DNA of 64,000 nucleotides from Euglena gracilis (lineage: Eukaryota; Euglenida; Euglenophyceae; Euglenales). A program made the position numbers and the translations under genes. Shown here in pieces: positions 22,222 to 64,000 of the stretch (its first letter is position 1; every line of letters begins with the position of its first letter). The stretch spans positions 19,082,642 to 19,146,641 of the forward strand of contig CP154954.1 in NCBI GenBank assembly GCA_039621445.1. Reading direction: 5' to 3'. The notes beneath the pieces are model-generated. The model was not told the origin of the DNA. It did not search any database and was given only the letters and a program-made list of their open reading frames with translations.

Positions 22222-23784
22222 CTTGTTTAAAGATCAGAGGAGGGGGAGGGGGGTCGCCCCTCCCCCCCCCACCCGGATGGACCGGGGTACGCACTTTTTG
22301 GGGTCAATTTTGGAGGTTCCCAAACTTTTTGGGTGAGAAAAATTTCTTCGAAAATCCTTTCCGCGCGCGAAAAACGGAGGAAAAATTCCCACCCACGTGA
22401 CCCCCCACGGGAGGGGGGGGAGGAGGTCTGGCGGACCCACCCATCCGACCCCTCCCCTTCACCCCTGTGTGCACCGTGGCTGTTTTTTTTTGGTAAAATT
22501 TATCCCTTCTGGCCTGGCGCTGTTGTTCGTCTCTGGCCCTTTTTGTCTGTGTGCGTGGAGGTGGCCGGAGCGTGGAAGTGGCCCCTCCCCTTCCCCCCCT
22601 CCTGGGGGTCCAACCGTTAAAAGAATCCCTGGGCGTGGCCCCCAGGAAGAGGAGGGGAAGGAGGAGGAGGACGAGATGCGAGGGAAGCATCGAAGCACGG
22701 GGCTGCTTCACGCCATTCGTCTGGACGCGGGGGTGCAAGGTGGCAGCGGAACCCATTTCCCGGGTGCTGAACAGACCTGTCCAGGTTGGGCGTCTGGCGT
22801 TGGGCTGGACTTGGGGTTGGCCCAGAACGAAATTGAGCCTTCAAGGGATCCGAAAGCGGCTGAATGAATCCCTCCCCCATCCCACAAATAAACCAGGGTT
22901 TGAATGGTGCTGAGCTCTTAATGAGATTTGGGATTTACACGCTATTTGCACGCCCCAAATAAACGGCCCGAAATGGGCCAAAATATGGCTGTTTCTTGGG
23001 CCGGACAGGGATTTGAAAAAAATGACCATGCAAGCATATGGAGCGCTCCTGGGGCTTTATTATAGGTCGCGGACATTCATTTTGATTCCCCACCATTTTT
23101 GAGAAATTTCGGGAACATCGATTTTTGGACCCGAAAATGGCTGAAAACAGCAGAGTCGGAAGCCCACCGCGTTGTTTTGGGCCGAAAATTGGCCATATCT
23201 TGGGCTAGGCGGGGAGTTATATGCACCTCGACAAAGACACCTCACAGGCACATTGGACGGGAAATTGGGTAATAGTGACCTGTTGAGAGCACAACGTTTT
23301 GCACAGAAATGGTTCTCCAAACCAATTACGACAGAAAAGATTATCTGAAAAATGCAAACGCAAAAAAGCCACAAAACTCTGTGAGGGGGGGGGATCTGCC
23401 CCCCCCCTTTTTGAAAAATTGGCCAAAACACATGACAAAGTTTTCTTCCCTCCGGCAGCCTTTTTGTTGTATGTTCTGGCCATTTTCAAAAAAAAATTGC
23501 AAAAAACATATTTTTTTGGGCCTTCACAGGGGGAGGGTTTGCGAAAGAATCCCACCTGGAAAAAACCTCAAAACCACATTGTTTCATCATTTTGGCTGTG
23601 TCAGAAAAACATTCAGCATTTTATGCAGGAAATTTTGGATGACCCCTCGCCCCCTGGTAGGACCCAGCGCAGGGTATTAAATGAGCAGGGGGGGGTTGGT
23701 CTGGATGCCCCCCGGGGGGGGGGGGGCTCGTCGGACCTCCCGCCTGTTTTCCGTAAAAAAAAAAGTGCACACCAACCTTCTGGT

Positions 23785-23797
23785 GTGTGTGTGTGTA

Positions 23798-23839
<42 letters not shown>
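23785..23839. repeat. (GT)n microsatellite
   Basis: About 50 bp of GT with one ATCT interruption, directly followed by a G run. Confidence 0.94.
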
Positions 23840-23840
<1 letters not shown>

Positions 23841-24141
23841 CCGGGGGGGGGGGAAGGGTTGTAAAAAGAAAGTTCACCCACTCCCCCACTCCAGTAGGTC
23901 CCTCCAAAAATTCTGCACCTTTTCACCTGAATTTTTGTCCTGATCCCCCCACCGCCGGGTGCGCTGCCTGAGAACAGTTCCTGAAAGGCCATTTATGCCC
24001 TGCCTACCCCTGGCTGTAAAAGTTCTTTTAATTCCACAATTCCAAAATTTGATCCTTTACCCCCTGGGAAATGGTTGGGGGGTTGCCCCGACCCCACTTG
24101 GGGTGCAGCTCCACCATTTAGCCACATTCTCAGACCGACGG

Positions 24142-24263
24142 CCCCAAACCAGGCCCCGCTGCCGGAGCTACTGGAGGTCAACACCGCCCAGCCTTTCCTT
24201 GGCCGGTGGCGCTTCGTCAACGTCTCAAAGGCAGTGGACTGGGATCCGGAAGAGGCGGCTTAG
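24142..24263 (+). CDS. Orphan plus-strand exon candidate, unrecognised
   Basis: The frame TAPNQAPLPELLEVNTAQPF then LGRWRFVNVSKAVDWDPEEA ends at TAG (24261-24263). Wobble positions are mostly G/C, unlike the surroundings. The sequence TCTCAG lies just upstream and a GT (GCA|GTGGAC) inside, so it might be an internal exon ending near 24234. Family unknown. The antisense frame is also open, so the strand is not certain. Confidence 0.3.
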
Positions 24264-24777
24264 ATTACAATTAAAATTCACCAAAACTTAGGCCTGAATC
24301 CTATTTCAACTCATGCAGCATCATAACCCCCCCCAAAAGCAGGTGGTTTTTCGGGATATCCCCTCCAGACCCGAGAACCAGAACCTGTCATGCTTCCAAA
24401 GAAAAGTGTCATGCTAGTGGGCCATCACGGGGAGGCACTACATGAGGCTTCCATATAATATTGATTGGGAAATGGTTCAACCAGAATTAATTATTATGAA
24501 ATACCCCCAGGACTGGTGTCAAACCCAGCAACGTATTCTTGGCTTTTGACTCAGGTAGAAAATCAAGAGAGAACTTCCCAAATATTGAAAGAACTGAGAA
24601 AAAAAGAGTTTGAGAGTGCAAACAAAGGGAGGGTTGAAGCAAAAAATTGAACAAGATGATTATGTTTTGATGCACAGCAAAATATGGCCAAATAAATCAT
24701 GGCCAAAGCTTCCCCTCTTATGGCAAGACGCTTTCCGAGTTCTCAAATTGAGAACACTAGAGTGTGGGGCTGGCATC

Positions 24778-24893
24778 CAGGGGTTTTCTTAAGGACCGGG
24801 GGTCCCGAGGGCTGGATGGAAAAAGGTGCTGGCTGGAAAAAAGGTGCTGGCCGGCTGGGCCCCAGGTCCCCTCCGGCTTTAAAAAAACCCCTG
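24778..24893. mobile_element. Family D (hAT-like) short element
   Basis: CAGGGGTTTTCTTAAG at the left and the degraded inverse CTTTAAAAAAACCCCTG at the right. Flanks CTGGCATC / CTGGCACT match in six of eight bases, consistent with an eaten-away 8-bp target duplication. Confidence 0.7.
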
Positions 24894-26814
24894 CTGGCAC
24901 TCTATTCCAACAGTGACTTGTTCGGTGGGGTCATCGTCGATCAAGGCACTTCAAGCCTCCTATGATGCAAAAGCAAGCAAAAAAAAGGTCGGTTCCTAAT
25001 ACCAGTCATACCCTGTTGCACCACGTCACAAGAGCACCTCCAATGGCTTGCAGCACAAGACACCATCATCTGACAAGCGGTATCAAATGAGAGGGAGGGG
25101 TGGTCCTGGGCCCTCCCCATTGGGGGGGGGTCGACCCCCCCATTTCCCTTGTGGAAAACACAGGGCGAAGCGCTGAAAAACTTTTTTTGAGGGGGTTTAA
25201 AAAATTACTTCAAATCGCATTTTCAGGAGGTTTTTTTTGACAATTTGACAAAACAGGTGATGGAAACATAAACCTCCAGCATATGGCCTGACCCCTCCCC
25301 CCCTCCTCTCCCCTGTACAAAACCAACTGAATTCCCTGAGCCCGAGGAGGTAGACTTATGGGTGAGGGAAACCGTGGGATGCGTGGCACACTGTCCAAGA
25401 GCAGCAAAAGGCTGGCAATGCATTCATCCCCTTCGATACGATGACACAATATCAAACGGCAATCGGCGCATGTGAGGTAGTTTGGGAGGGCAGCGGAAGA
25501 CAGGCTGAAAGAGACGGCGATTCTTTTGGGTGGGATGTGGAATGTTTGGAAGCCAACGTCGCGGGGGTTGACAGAGGTATGTCAGGGGTGAATGTCAGGC
25601 ATGACAGGGGTAAATGCTGGCGTTGTGTTGAAGTCGTGGTGGGAAACGCCGCTTGCATTCACGTGCCTGGACCAAAGACATCATCGGTGTTTGACGCTTG
25701 AAACTTGAAAATATCTTTTCAAAGTCATTTAACCGGGGTCATTTGGGGGGGGGCGGATTATGCAGGGGGGAATGAGTGGGCCCGAACTCGGAAAATGCGC
25801 AAAATTGTGCAAATTCTGAAAGAAAAAGCACAAGAATTGCGAACACGCAAAGCCAACCATTTTAAAGGAATCATATGAAAAAAATGCACAAAATCTGATC
25901 TTGAAGAAAATTGAAAATCTTAAATAAAAGTGGAAAATTACAAAATTGTTCAAAAATGCCAAAAATTGGACAATCAGAAAAAATGCACAAAGTATGCGAA
26001 AAACCCAAAAATGCGAGATTGGAAAAAGCAAAAATGTGCGTTTTTGGAAAACTGAAAAATGGACGAAAAAGCGCGGAAAATGTGCTGCAGCCCCTGGATT
26101 TTGACTGACAATTCCTTCTGACTACCCCGCCTCCTTTGGTAAAAGCAAACCCAGAGTTTACCAACTCCCGAGCTTCATAAATCAGGTAACTTACACAGGG
26201 AGAGAAGAGCTGGACAAATGATGCCAGTTGTCGGGGGACATTTGGAGAAAAAAGCATAAATCCAATGTTGGTTGTGAGATGGGAATTAACTGCTTTCCTA
26301 AGTCTTGACTCTCGGCTAATGGCCTGCCAGATCCGCAATCAGTCAAATTGGCTGGGTGCAATGCTCTCTCCCCTTTGGACATTTGTAATTTTTTTTTTCA
26401 AATGCTTTTCATTGTTCCCACAACCACATTAAATCAATGAGTAAAATTGGCAACGGAGCAGAAAAAATGCTTGAATTGGATAACGTAAATTAATTCCATG
26501 CGAAACCGCAAATTCGATGCCTGAAAAAGACCAAACCAAGGATTGGCTAATGATGGTATCTCTTCCGTGGAAAGAAAGGCAGAAAGAAGGAAACTGGGAA
26601 CAGAAAAAAGACAAATACGGATGACGCTGAGACGTCTGGCGAAATCGAACTCAGGCGAAAGAGGCGGGCGGTCAACAAGCAGAGGGGTGGCCATTCTTCC
26701 TCCAATCACCGCTGGTTCCCTGACCGAGGGGGTGGTGGTGGCCACGGTGCAAAAAAACTGGTCCTCCACGGTTCTGTTCGGGAGGGCGGTTCCTACATGT
26801 GATTCTGCAACTTC

Positions 26815-27085
26815 TTTCTTACGGTTTTCTTAAGGACCCTGGGGGGGTCCTGTGGCCAGCTGGAAAGCTGGACCCCCCCCCCCCGGGTCCGGCTGGCTGG
26901 CAGCTGGACCTGGCAGGGACCCGAAAACAGGCAAAACAGCACAAATCCAGCTGGGTTGGAATCTTTTGACCAAAATTAGGAGGTAAAAAGGAAACGAAGG
27001 ACCCCTCCAAAATGCCATTTTCCGGCCATTTTACCTCTTTTCAAAAAAATTTCTTTATCTCGGCGTATCCCGGCTAGCGCAGCCC
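26815..27085. repeat. Family D-like segment, truncated
   Basis: GGTTTTCTTAAGGACCC followed by C/G runs and GGCTGGCTGGCAGCTGGACC. The right terminal repeat is not visible. Confidence 0.5.
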
Positions 27086-28327
27086 GGCTGGGAGGTGTTG
27101 GCGATTACCAATCTGCCAGAAATTCTGGTTGCTAGAATAGAATTAAAAAAGATGGTCAAAATAGTCTTCCGGGTGTCTTTTTTGAACTTTTCCATTGTTT
27201 CCCGTCATCGGACTGTGTATGCATTCTGGATCAAATCTTTCCAAATGATGTGCACCCACGCCCAGTGTTCAACCCCGACAAATCCCCACGAAACCTGACA
27301 CAGCAAAATAAAAAAAATCAAAATTTTCCCCGGATGCTGTCATGTCCAAAAGATCTGTCACCCAGAAGACCCCTTGGACCATGCGACTTATAAAATGACC
27401 GTTTCCTCATGTTGTTTACCTCTCATATGCCCAATGCGCGCATACTGACATGCAGTGTCAGCAGCCTTTTGTATTTGTGTTCTCAACTCCTCGCCCCGAA
27501 AATTGTCATGCCTGGGAACCAGGGAGTAGGGGCCAAAATATGGGAATCAACCCCAAAACTGTCTAAGGCACTTTTGTGAAAGATGCAATGGTGCCATAAT
27601 ACTGTGGACCAGGCGGCAATGGTGCCATGGGACCGGATACAGGGTACGGCCTAGTTTACGGCTACGGCCAGGACGTGGACAGTGCTATGTGAAAGCTTAG
27701 GCCAAATGGCGAAGCCAGGAACCTCGCGATCTCTCAGAGAGCTGAGTTAAGACATCTGGTTTCCTAATTTCCCCTTAAAGAGTTTGGTTGCTTTCGTTAG
27801 TAATTGCATGAGTCTCCCATCCAAAAGCCAACAGCATTTTCCAGCCTCGAACTTCCAAAAAAGTTTAATGATGTCTAACCGCCCAAAGGGCAATATTGAT
27901 GGCAGCAGTCCCTATCAAGCTACCCCAATTTTCCAATTCCCACAGTGAGATGGGATGCCTGCCCTCCCAGCATCCACCCTCCCAGCATCAAAGCCATTTT
28001 ACGGCACAATTCGACCCCAGGCTCCGGACCCCCCAAATCTCCCCGGGGTTGGTCAAACTCAGCCTGCCAAAACTGCTCATCCCCACATAGCCAAAGACAA
28101 ACGATTCGCTTGAGGATTCTGTTGATTCTGTTCCGGGGTTCCGGCGCGGAGTGCATCGGCCGAGTGTGACCCCGCCCCCCCCCCCCCGGGTCGGACCTGA
28201 GTGCGTTCGAGTGCCTTCCCAGGCAGGCAAACCCCCGTCGGGTCAGTTCACCTTAAGCTTTGCCTGCTTTATGGGAAACTGAGAAAGTGGAGAAAATAAC
28301 AGCAATCGTTTTGAGGCAGAGCCTCAC

Positions 28328-28441
28328 CTCCCACAAGAGAGCACGGGCACGGCGAAAGAAGTCCGGCGGTGAATGAAGCGGTGCGGCTGGAAGCAATGTG
28401 TTGGAGGCGGAGAAGAAAAGCATGTGGACCAGGTGCACCAC
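28328..28441 (-). CDS. Orphan minus-strand exon, unrecognised
   Basis: 38 codons: VVHLVHMLFFSASNTLLPAA then PLHSPPDFFRRARALLWE. The left (5') border fits the nonconventional rule (CTG plus GGGTC, then GTG). The right border is GAG|GTGAGG, a strong conventional donor. Both borders are in phase 0. Family unknown; it could be a far-upstream exon of the protease (same strand) or a third gene between the two. Confidence 0.45.
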
Positions 28442-28955
28442 GACCCCAGCCTCCAAACGCCAAAACCATTGAAGAGGAGGGGACAACGCCGGAGCAGGCT
28501 TGTGCTTACCGGGGTGCTATAGGGTGCCTCCCCCGGGGGGGGGGGTCCGTGGGAGGACCCAGAAAATTTTCATTGAAAATGGCCTTTTTCCCGTTACCGC
28601 AAGCATATTTGCGCTTTAGAGCTTTAGAGTGCTTTAGATTTCCGCCAACACTGTTCGTCAAGCAGTTGCGGTTCCATATCTCCTACGCCAAAACCACCAC
28701 CCCAAAAACCCTCACAACTACAATCACAACTACAATTGCAGAAGTGCAAAAGCAGTGGCGATTTGCACATCAGTTGTGAGGTCTTTGAGTTATCACTCTC
28801 TGCCGAGGATGAAAACAGAGTGCACAATGAACACAGCGCCTTGCAATCCTTCATAGACCACGGACAGACTGTGCACCGTGACAGCGTCAACGGGGATGGA
28901 GTGCAAATGGGGCAGAGTACTCACGGCCTTTTATGTGTTTTGTGCATTGCGTTGT

Positions 28956-28988
28956 GTGTGTGTAGCTGTGTGTGTTTGCGCGAGCGTG

Positions 28989-29040
<52 letters not shown>
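28956..29040. repeat. (GT)n microsatellite
   Basis: About 80 bp of GT with a GCGCGAGCGTGCAT interruption near the left end. Confidence 0.93.
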
Positions 29041-29041
<1 letters not shown>

Positions 29042-30230
29042 CGCGCACGAGGAGCGGCGGATTCATTCGGATGTGCCCACCAGTGGAAAGCCATTCACAA
29101 AACCACATTATGTACGAGGCGGCATTGCTCCGAACGACTCTTGAAGAAAGCCTAAAGCAGTCCTAAACGGCTGTCTCCAAGCCACTACCCCCACAGCACG
29201 TGCTCCCAGCATGGGCTGCCTGGCCAGTGCTTTGAGCTGGGCTTGGATTGGCATACGGGAGGGCTTGGGATTCAGAATTGGAAAATGTTTGATCCTGTTG
29301 CTGGACGAAGGCGGGGGAGCTTCGCCTATTTTTTTTGCCGATTTTCGGTGCACTGGAAGTTTTATCTGGCCCCCCAAAGTGGTTCCCCCTCCCCCTCCCC
29401 CCTCCTCGCTGGGAGGCAAGGGCCACTCCCTGTTGTGGGGGGGGGGGGGCTTGGTCGTAAAAAAAAAAGGCAGCTATGCCCCATTGCACTGTGCGAAACC
29501 GGTGGGGTGACCCACTGAACCGGACCCCCTAACTCCGATGGGGGGGTCCAGTTGACCCACCCATCCAACCCCCACCAAACCCCATCCTGAACACTGCTGC
29601 ATGTGGCAGGGCCGAACCAGTGTGCTCACACGACGATTTGACCAAAAGGAACCCGTCAACTAAGACACGGATTTGTTAGGAAAATAAACATTTGTCCTTA
29701 AAATGAGACTTTGCCAAAAAATGCAGAAATTAAGGATTCAACACATAATATCAGTAGTTTTCCACCCAAAACGGTGTACAAACCTTCCTCTGTCGCACAA
29801 GTCAGGGAATACGCAGGAAAAGACAGGTCCCCATGAAGACAGGATCAGCAAATAGGGGACCAGAGGGCAATTTCCCATATTTGTCTTCTTTCACAAAGAG
29901 AAAGAAGACAAATGTGGAAAAAAAATTGTTCTTTCAGTTTTTTTTTGTCGAATGGGGGTTTAAAAGAATAGGGTCAGGTAAAAAAAAAGCTTGCAATTCC
30001 TTTCAAAGCGCAAATTGTGCGTTTCCAACAAAAAAATTAGTGAGGCAGGTTATTGGGTAAAAGGGCGGGAGACTGACATGGGAGATCTCATTGGAGACAG
30101 GAAGATCCTGTGGCAGAAGATAAACAGAGAGGACACTAACGCCAAACGGGTAACGTTTATTACCGGAGACAAATTATTAATTTCTCGACAGATTTGTTTT
30201 AATTCAATACAGCCCACATCAATCTTCAGG

Positions 30231-30231
<1 letters not shown>

Positions 30232-30292
<61 letters not shown>
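30232..30292. repeat. (AT)n microsatellite
   Basis: About 60 bp of perfect AT, followed by ATAATATAATATAAT. Confidence 0.95.
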
Positions 30293-30293
<1 letters not shown>

Positions 30294-30604
30294 CAATGTA
30301 TATAATATAATATAATTTGATTTCAGAGTACAAATTGAAGATTTGGTGTGAACACCTTGGTATCAAATGTGCAAATAACCCTTGTGGCCAAATTTTACTC
30401 TTGGTGGCTTCCTACTGCCGAAAGAACGTTTTCCCCAGCGCTGCAAAGTTAGGAGGTTGCGATGAATTTTGGATTCTCCCTTGAAGAGTATTTCACTATT
30501 GAAGGTGTATTTCTCATTTTTCTTCTTCATCCCATGCACAGGGAGCGGCACAGCACGAATGGTGCGACACATGGGGTGCCGTCTGTATTGTTTGAATTTC
30601 TATT

Positions 30605-30630
30605 TGTGTGTGTGTGTGTGTGTTGTGTTG

Positions 30631-30682
<52 letters not shown>

Positions 30683-30688
30683 TGTGCA
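30605..30688. repeat. (GT)n microsatellite
   Basis: About 80 bp of GT with TTG interruptions. Confidence 0.94.
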
Positions 30689-31064
30689 AATCAAAGTGGG
30701 GGAGCTGAGGAGTTCATGTTCATACAGTTCTCGTCACAGACGGATGGTGCCACAGAGTGTGGTGACGTGCGAGGAGGCAGAGAGGGCATCATGCCAGAGA
30801 GTCGACGTGGGGGACTGCCATTGGTTTGATGCAACAACAAACACACCAGACAGCTTTGTGGAACTTGTTTAGCAGAACACATCGTGCCTCATGCCAGGTG
30901 TTGGGTTGCGGGATGCAGGGCAGAGTTGGTACTGTATATATTTACATATACAGTGATACACTGTATACTGTACATGTACAGTGGTGGGCCAGTATATATG
31001 CATGTACATGTACACATAGTCACAATATAACATTTACACACAGCCATAAAGTTAAGGCCCCGGG

Positions 31065-31362
31065 GCCCTTGACCCATACGACCCAGGGGAGGGTCGTATG
31101 GTGGGACCCGGGTCCGACTTTTCGGAAAGTTGGGGTTATTGATTGGGATAGGGTTAGGGTTCCGACCAGCCTCCCGCCGGGCTCCAATTATTGGAAAGTT
31201 AGGGAGCAGTTAGGCTGCATTCCGGATGAATTCCGGCCGAATTTAGGCCGAATTCGGGCGATTCAAAAAACCTTCCCAAAATGGGACCTAACCTCCGGCC
31301 CAACCTGGTCCCTAAAAAGGGCCAATTTTTGGTGGGCCAACCCTAACCCTAACCGTATTCCT
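31065..31362. repeat. Foldback with TTAGGG-like units, copy 1
   Basis: CCATACGACCC and GGGTCGTATGG form a hairpin at 31075-31101. TTATTGATTGGGATAGGG then TTAGGGTTCC (31138-31161) is inverted relative to CCAACCCTAACCCTAACC (31337-31354). Confidence 0.55.
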
Positions 31363-31474
31363 AAAATGAAGCGCCAACCCTCCCCGGATCCGCCGCCGAT
31401 GGCCCGGAAACTGCGCACTTCCCCCGCGCTGCGGGACCGAAAAGCCAAAAGATCGGGCCCGCATCCCACCCATA

Positions 31475-31999
31475 CAATTTTTTGCTGACCCGGAAGGACT
31501 CTTCGAAAAACCAGTCTGTCACTTTTCCGCGAAACCAGTCAGTCACTACCCCCCCCCCCCTCCCGAGGGGTCGGCCACAGGGGTTTTCTTAAGGACCCGG
31601 GGGGGGGGGTCCAGCCAGCAGCCCATTTGGCTGGCCAACCTGCGGCCGGCGGCGGGGCTGGACCCAACTTTATTTCACTCGACCCCCGGGGGGGGGGAGC
31701 TACCACTCCGAATTTGGGCTGCTGGCTGGATTTGAGCTGCTGGCTGGCTGGACCCCCCCCCCCCCCCGGGGGATAGGGTCCCCTCCGGCTTAAGAAAACC
31801 CCTGGTCGGCCAATCAGGAAACCGGCTACTTTCCAGCCAGTTTAGTCCATTTTAAGCCGAAAAAAAATTTCTCCCCGGCACCTTCCGGGTCACTCAAGCC
31901 ACTTTTCCTCACCCCTGGCAGACGGCCAAAAACCAATCAGTCACTCTGAAGAACCAGTCAACCTTCGGGGGGGGGGGCAGGCCAGTGCGTAAGCAATTG
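31475..31999. mobile_element. Family B element interrupted by a family D element
   Basis: CCAGTCAGTCACT modules lie on both sides (31500-31560 and 31930-31970), and the right end has TAAGCAATTG. The middle (31578-31804) is a complete family D insertion. Without it the order matches the intact copy at 16527-16879. Confidence 0.78.
31578..31804. mobile_element. hAT-like MITE (family D), complete, nested
   Basis: A 227-bp element with perfect 16-bp terminal inverted repeats, CAGGGGTTTTCTTAAG ... CTTAAGAAAACCCCTG. It has a perfect 8-bp target duplication, GTCGGCCA, at 31570-31577 and 31805-31812. CAGGG-type ends plus 8-bp duplications are hallmarks of the hAT superfamily. It encodes nothing, so it is non-autonomous. 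Confidence 0.87.
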
Positions 32000-32019
32000 A
32001 CTGATCCCACCATATGACT

Positions 32020-32312
32020 CCCCGCTGGGTGAAGTAAAGGGCCACGTCAGGGGGGGGGGGCTTTACTTTGTAGCTGCCATTGCCATGTATATGTTATATA
32101 TATGACAGCCATTGGTTATACGACTCCCCATGGGGGTGGTCATATAATCCAGGGAGTCAAAATTTTTTGGGGGTTATTGATGAAATAGGGTTAGGGTTAG
32201 GAGTTCGGCCTCACTTTAGGCCTTTGTGCACCTAATACTAATCTATAACTTAGGCCTAAATTTAGGCCTGACTCCTAACCCTAACCCCATTCCATCAACA
32301 ACCCAAAACCAA
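32020..32312. repeat. Foldback with TTAGGG-like units, copy 2
   Basis: GGGTTATTGATGAAATAGGG then TTAGGGTTAGGAGT (about 32170-32203) faces GACTCCTAACCCTAACCCCA (about 32271-32290) and TTCCATCAACAACCC. The sequence between contains the palindromic CTTAGGCCTAAATTTAGGCC. Confidence 0.65.
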
Positions 32313-33213
32313 TGGCTGCCATATATTTGTATGTGTGTGTGGTAGAATACTCATGCCCCCTCACCAAAATGACAAATATACATGTATACACACACACAGC
32401 TTAAACAAAGGAGAGGGAGTATATATAATTGTTTAACAATAGCAGGAAGTCATTCCTTTCATCATAAACACCAAAAAGGTCAAAAATATTGCCCTTATGT
32501 GTTACCCAATGATCCACAGAGACCGTCAGAGATTGTCTTTGGGGTCGCCCAACCGGAGAGCAAATCCTTCCCCCTGCCATCAACTGATATTGTCCCGTGG
32601 GTGTGCCACGGAATGGCATTTACAAACATCCGGTGGCTGTCAGCAAAGCTCGGCAGCGAAGGGGGCAGACCTCTCTTCTTCATCCATCCGAGTGTTCTTT
32701 GCTGCAGGGCTATGTCATCGGTGTCTTATGATCCAAAAATGGTGATTGTCCGAACCCGTTTGGCAAAAAAAGTGGAAATAGCTAGCAAATCTAAGCTGGT
32801 TTGGGACACGCTGAAAAGCTGCAGGTTCGCCGACGAAAACTGGCCCAAAACAGTAATTGTTCCGGAACTGAAAACAATGACTGGTCCATTGACCACATGC
32901 CTATCAATGAGAATATCAAATAGCGATAAACAATGATTCAAAAGATTGGGTCCGTTGCAAAAATGGTGACTTTGCTCACTGGTGGTTATGTCTGTCTGTA
33001 CGTGTGAGGGAAGCCTGAGTGAAGCACATACACAAAAATAGAGTGGATGGGCGATTGGCAAGTGGCAGAAATTGAAAATTGTGTGGTGGTGCGGCAGGAG
33101 AGTGATTTCTGATGGGTAACCTGGGCAGATTAGTTGGTGAGAGAAAAGTAACTCACATTCCTGGCAGATGCTCAAATTACAACATTTACAGGACACACTT
33201 TCAGGCGCAAACA

Positions 33214-33338
<125 letters not shown>

Positions 33339-34253
33339 CCGATTGATAAATAGAGGCCGGAGGAGACATGTGCCTGTTTCAGGGAAACAAAAAAAGGCCA
33401 TTCCAGCGGAAACTGCCAACTTTTGCCAGGAATGTGTCAGGGCAAGGTTGCATCACATGGGTATTATACTCAAACCCAGAGGGTGAAAGCAAGCAACTGA
33501 GGAGGGAATCGACCAGAAAACTGTTTCTTTTTGTTGAACTGAACCCTTTGGGGGATTCAATTCCACTCTTTCAAAACCAGTCAGTCACCCCACCGGGGGG
33601 GGGGGGGAGGTTGAGCCCCTCGGTCCTGATGATCCGAACAGCGCGTTCTGGAGGCTGTTGGTTTTGTGTTCAGCGGCTTTCACTCAATGAACAGCAATCT
33701 ACGGGCCAATCCAGGCAATCCAGGACACTCATTTCGACTTTCTTATTTTTTTTTGAATTTTCGACCCCGTTCGATCCCCAGACCAGCCTCAGGGCGGGAT
33801 CAGGGGAAACAACCAAATGTGAAGAAAACGGCCTTCAGCGCCGGAAAACTTTGGTGGTTCTTTTGTCAACCTCCTGCAGGGGGTTGGGTCAAAAACGATG
33901 CAGTCGCTCTGAAAATGCCCATCAATCACACCAAACAGTGCAGTCACACCTTTTCTCCAGGGGGGGGGGAACTAAGTGATTGAGTAGAACCCCACTACTG
34001 CACCGCCTCAGGCAGTCATTTCGCCCGAACAGCCTCAGGCCAACAACACCGTCCCCCTTCCTGTTTGTGGCTTATCCGGTATCAGGTAAGTCTTGGCAAT
34101 GGCACCACCTGACCGCCCTTTAATTCGTCCATTGAGGGGCTGTGGTAATTGGAAAAGGGGAGCAGAGGGTAATTGGAGGGGGGGGGAGGGGCAGAAAACC
34201 TCCAGTGGGATAAACAAGGAGAAAGAAGAGGTTTGTTGAAAGCAAACACGTCT

Positions 34254-34259
34254 TTTATT
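34254..34259 (-). terminator. AATAAA-like element downstream of the cyclase stop
   Basis: AATAAA on the minus strand, about 115 bp after the cyclase TGA. It may be a polyadenylation signal, but whether euglenids use this hexamer is not established here, so this is weak. Confidence 0.2.
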
Positions 34260-34374
34260 TGTTGCTGTGGATACTCTGGACGAGAAAGTGCGTTGTGACG
34301 CGGCGTTGCCTTCACATCGCAAAAAAGACGAGGCAATTCCCCATCGACTGCGTTGCAGCACGCTCCCCTCCAGC

Positions 34375-64000
<29,626 letters not shown>

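Larger units (their letters stand above)
21445..28327. other. Region upstream of the M43 exons: repeats, orphan exon candidates
   Basis: It should contain the protease 5' exons. A hairpin at 21829-21858 and a CAGGTAAG cluster at 21863-21955 adjoin a GC-rich minus-strand reading frame at 22009-22220. Also present: G/C-run repeats (22230-22440), a GT tract (23785-23839), a plus-strand exon candidate (24142-24263), and a family D element (24778-24893). Confidence 0.45.

Noticed and set aside
32382-32936. 184-codon plus-strand open frame without low complexity
   Set aside because: No recognised motif, wobble bases are not GC-biased like the true exons, and an antisense frame is equally open. Kept only as a note.

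Overview
The window is nuclear DNA of a eukaryotic protist with very long introns, most likely a euglenid (Euglena-like). No alignment could be run, so the organism call rests on intron structure. Both real genes lie on the minus strand as short GC-rich exons (40-250 bp, wobble positions almost all G or C) scattered through kilobases of repeats. When exons are joined by protein homology, most junctions are not GT-AG. They have CAG at intron positions +4 to +6 and CTG at -8 to -6, the signature described for euglenid nonconventional introns, and applying this rule gives codon phases that match from exon to exon. Four introns of the second gene are ordinary GT-AG, also as in Euglena.

Layout, by increasing coordinate. 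(1) 1-973, plus strand: decayed tyrosine-recombinase gene of a mobile element, with a 462-bp TA-flanked inverted-repeat element inserted exactly in its catalytic Tyr codon. (2) 1571-21444, minus: ten exons (1008 nt, 335 codons plus stop) of a pappalysin-type (M43) zinc metalloprotease with HExxHxxGxxH and Met-turn; its C-terminal hydrophobic tail suggests a GPI anchor. The N-terminus is unresolved; candidate upstream exons are at about 22.0 and 28.4 kb. (3) 21.4-34.4 kb: mostly repeats, with one minus-strand and one plus-strand orphan exon candidate. (4) 34375-64000, minus: nineteen exons of a receptor-type class III adenylyl cyclase (Cache-like ectodomain, transmembrane segment, HAMP-like linker, catalytic domain, conserved C-terminal tail ending WDGVFYFKEK). 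Its 5' end lies beyond the window, and one small linker exon before the catalytic domain is missing from my model.

The non-coding DNA is built from several short non-autonomous element families. One group is flanked by TA dinucleotides and ends in C-runs and G-runs (AACCC...GGGTT). Another has a perfect 16-bp inverted repeat and an 8-bp target duplication (hAT-like) and is nested inside a third family. Unrelated families share a GC hairpin (GGCGC-TTCG-GCGCC type). There are also foldbacks carrying TTAGGG-like units, a GCGC-dyad satellite, and exceptionally long microsatellites. I saw no bacterial genes, tRNAs, rRNAs or CRISPR arrays. The protease and cyclase are not obviously functionally linked: one looks like a secreted or surface peptidase, the other a membrane cAMP-signalling receptor.
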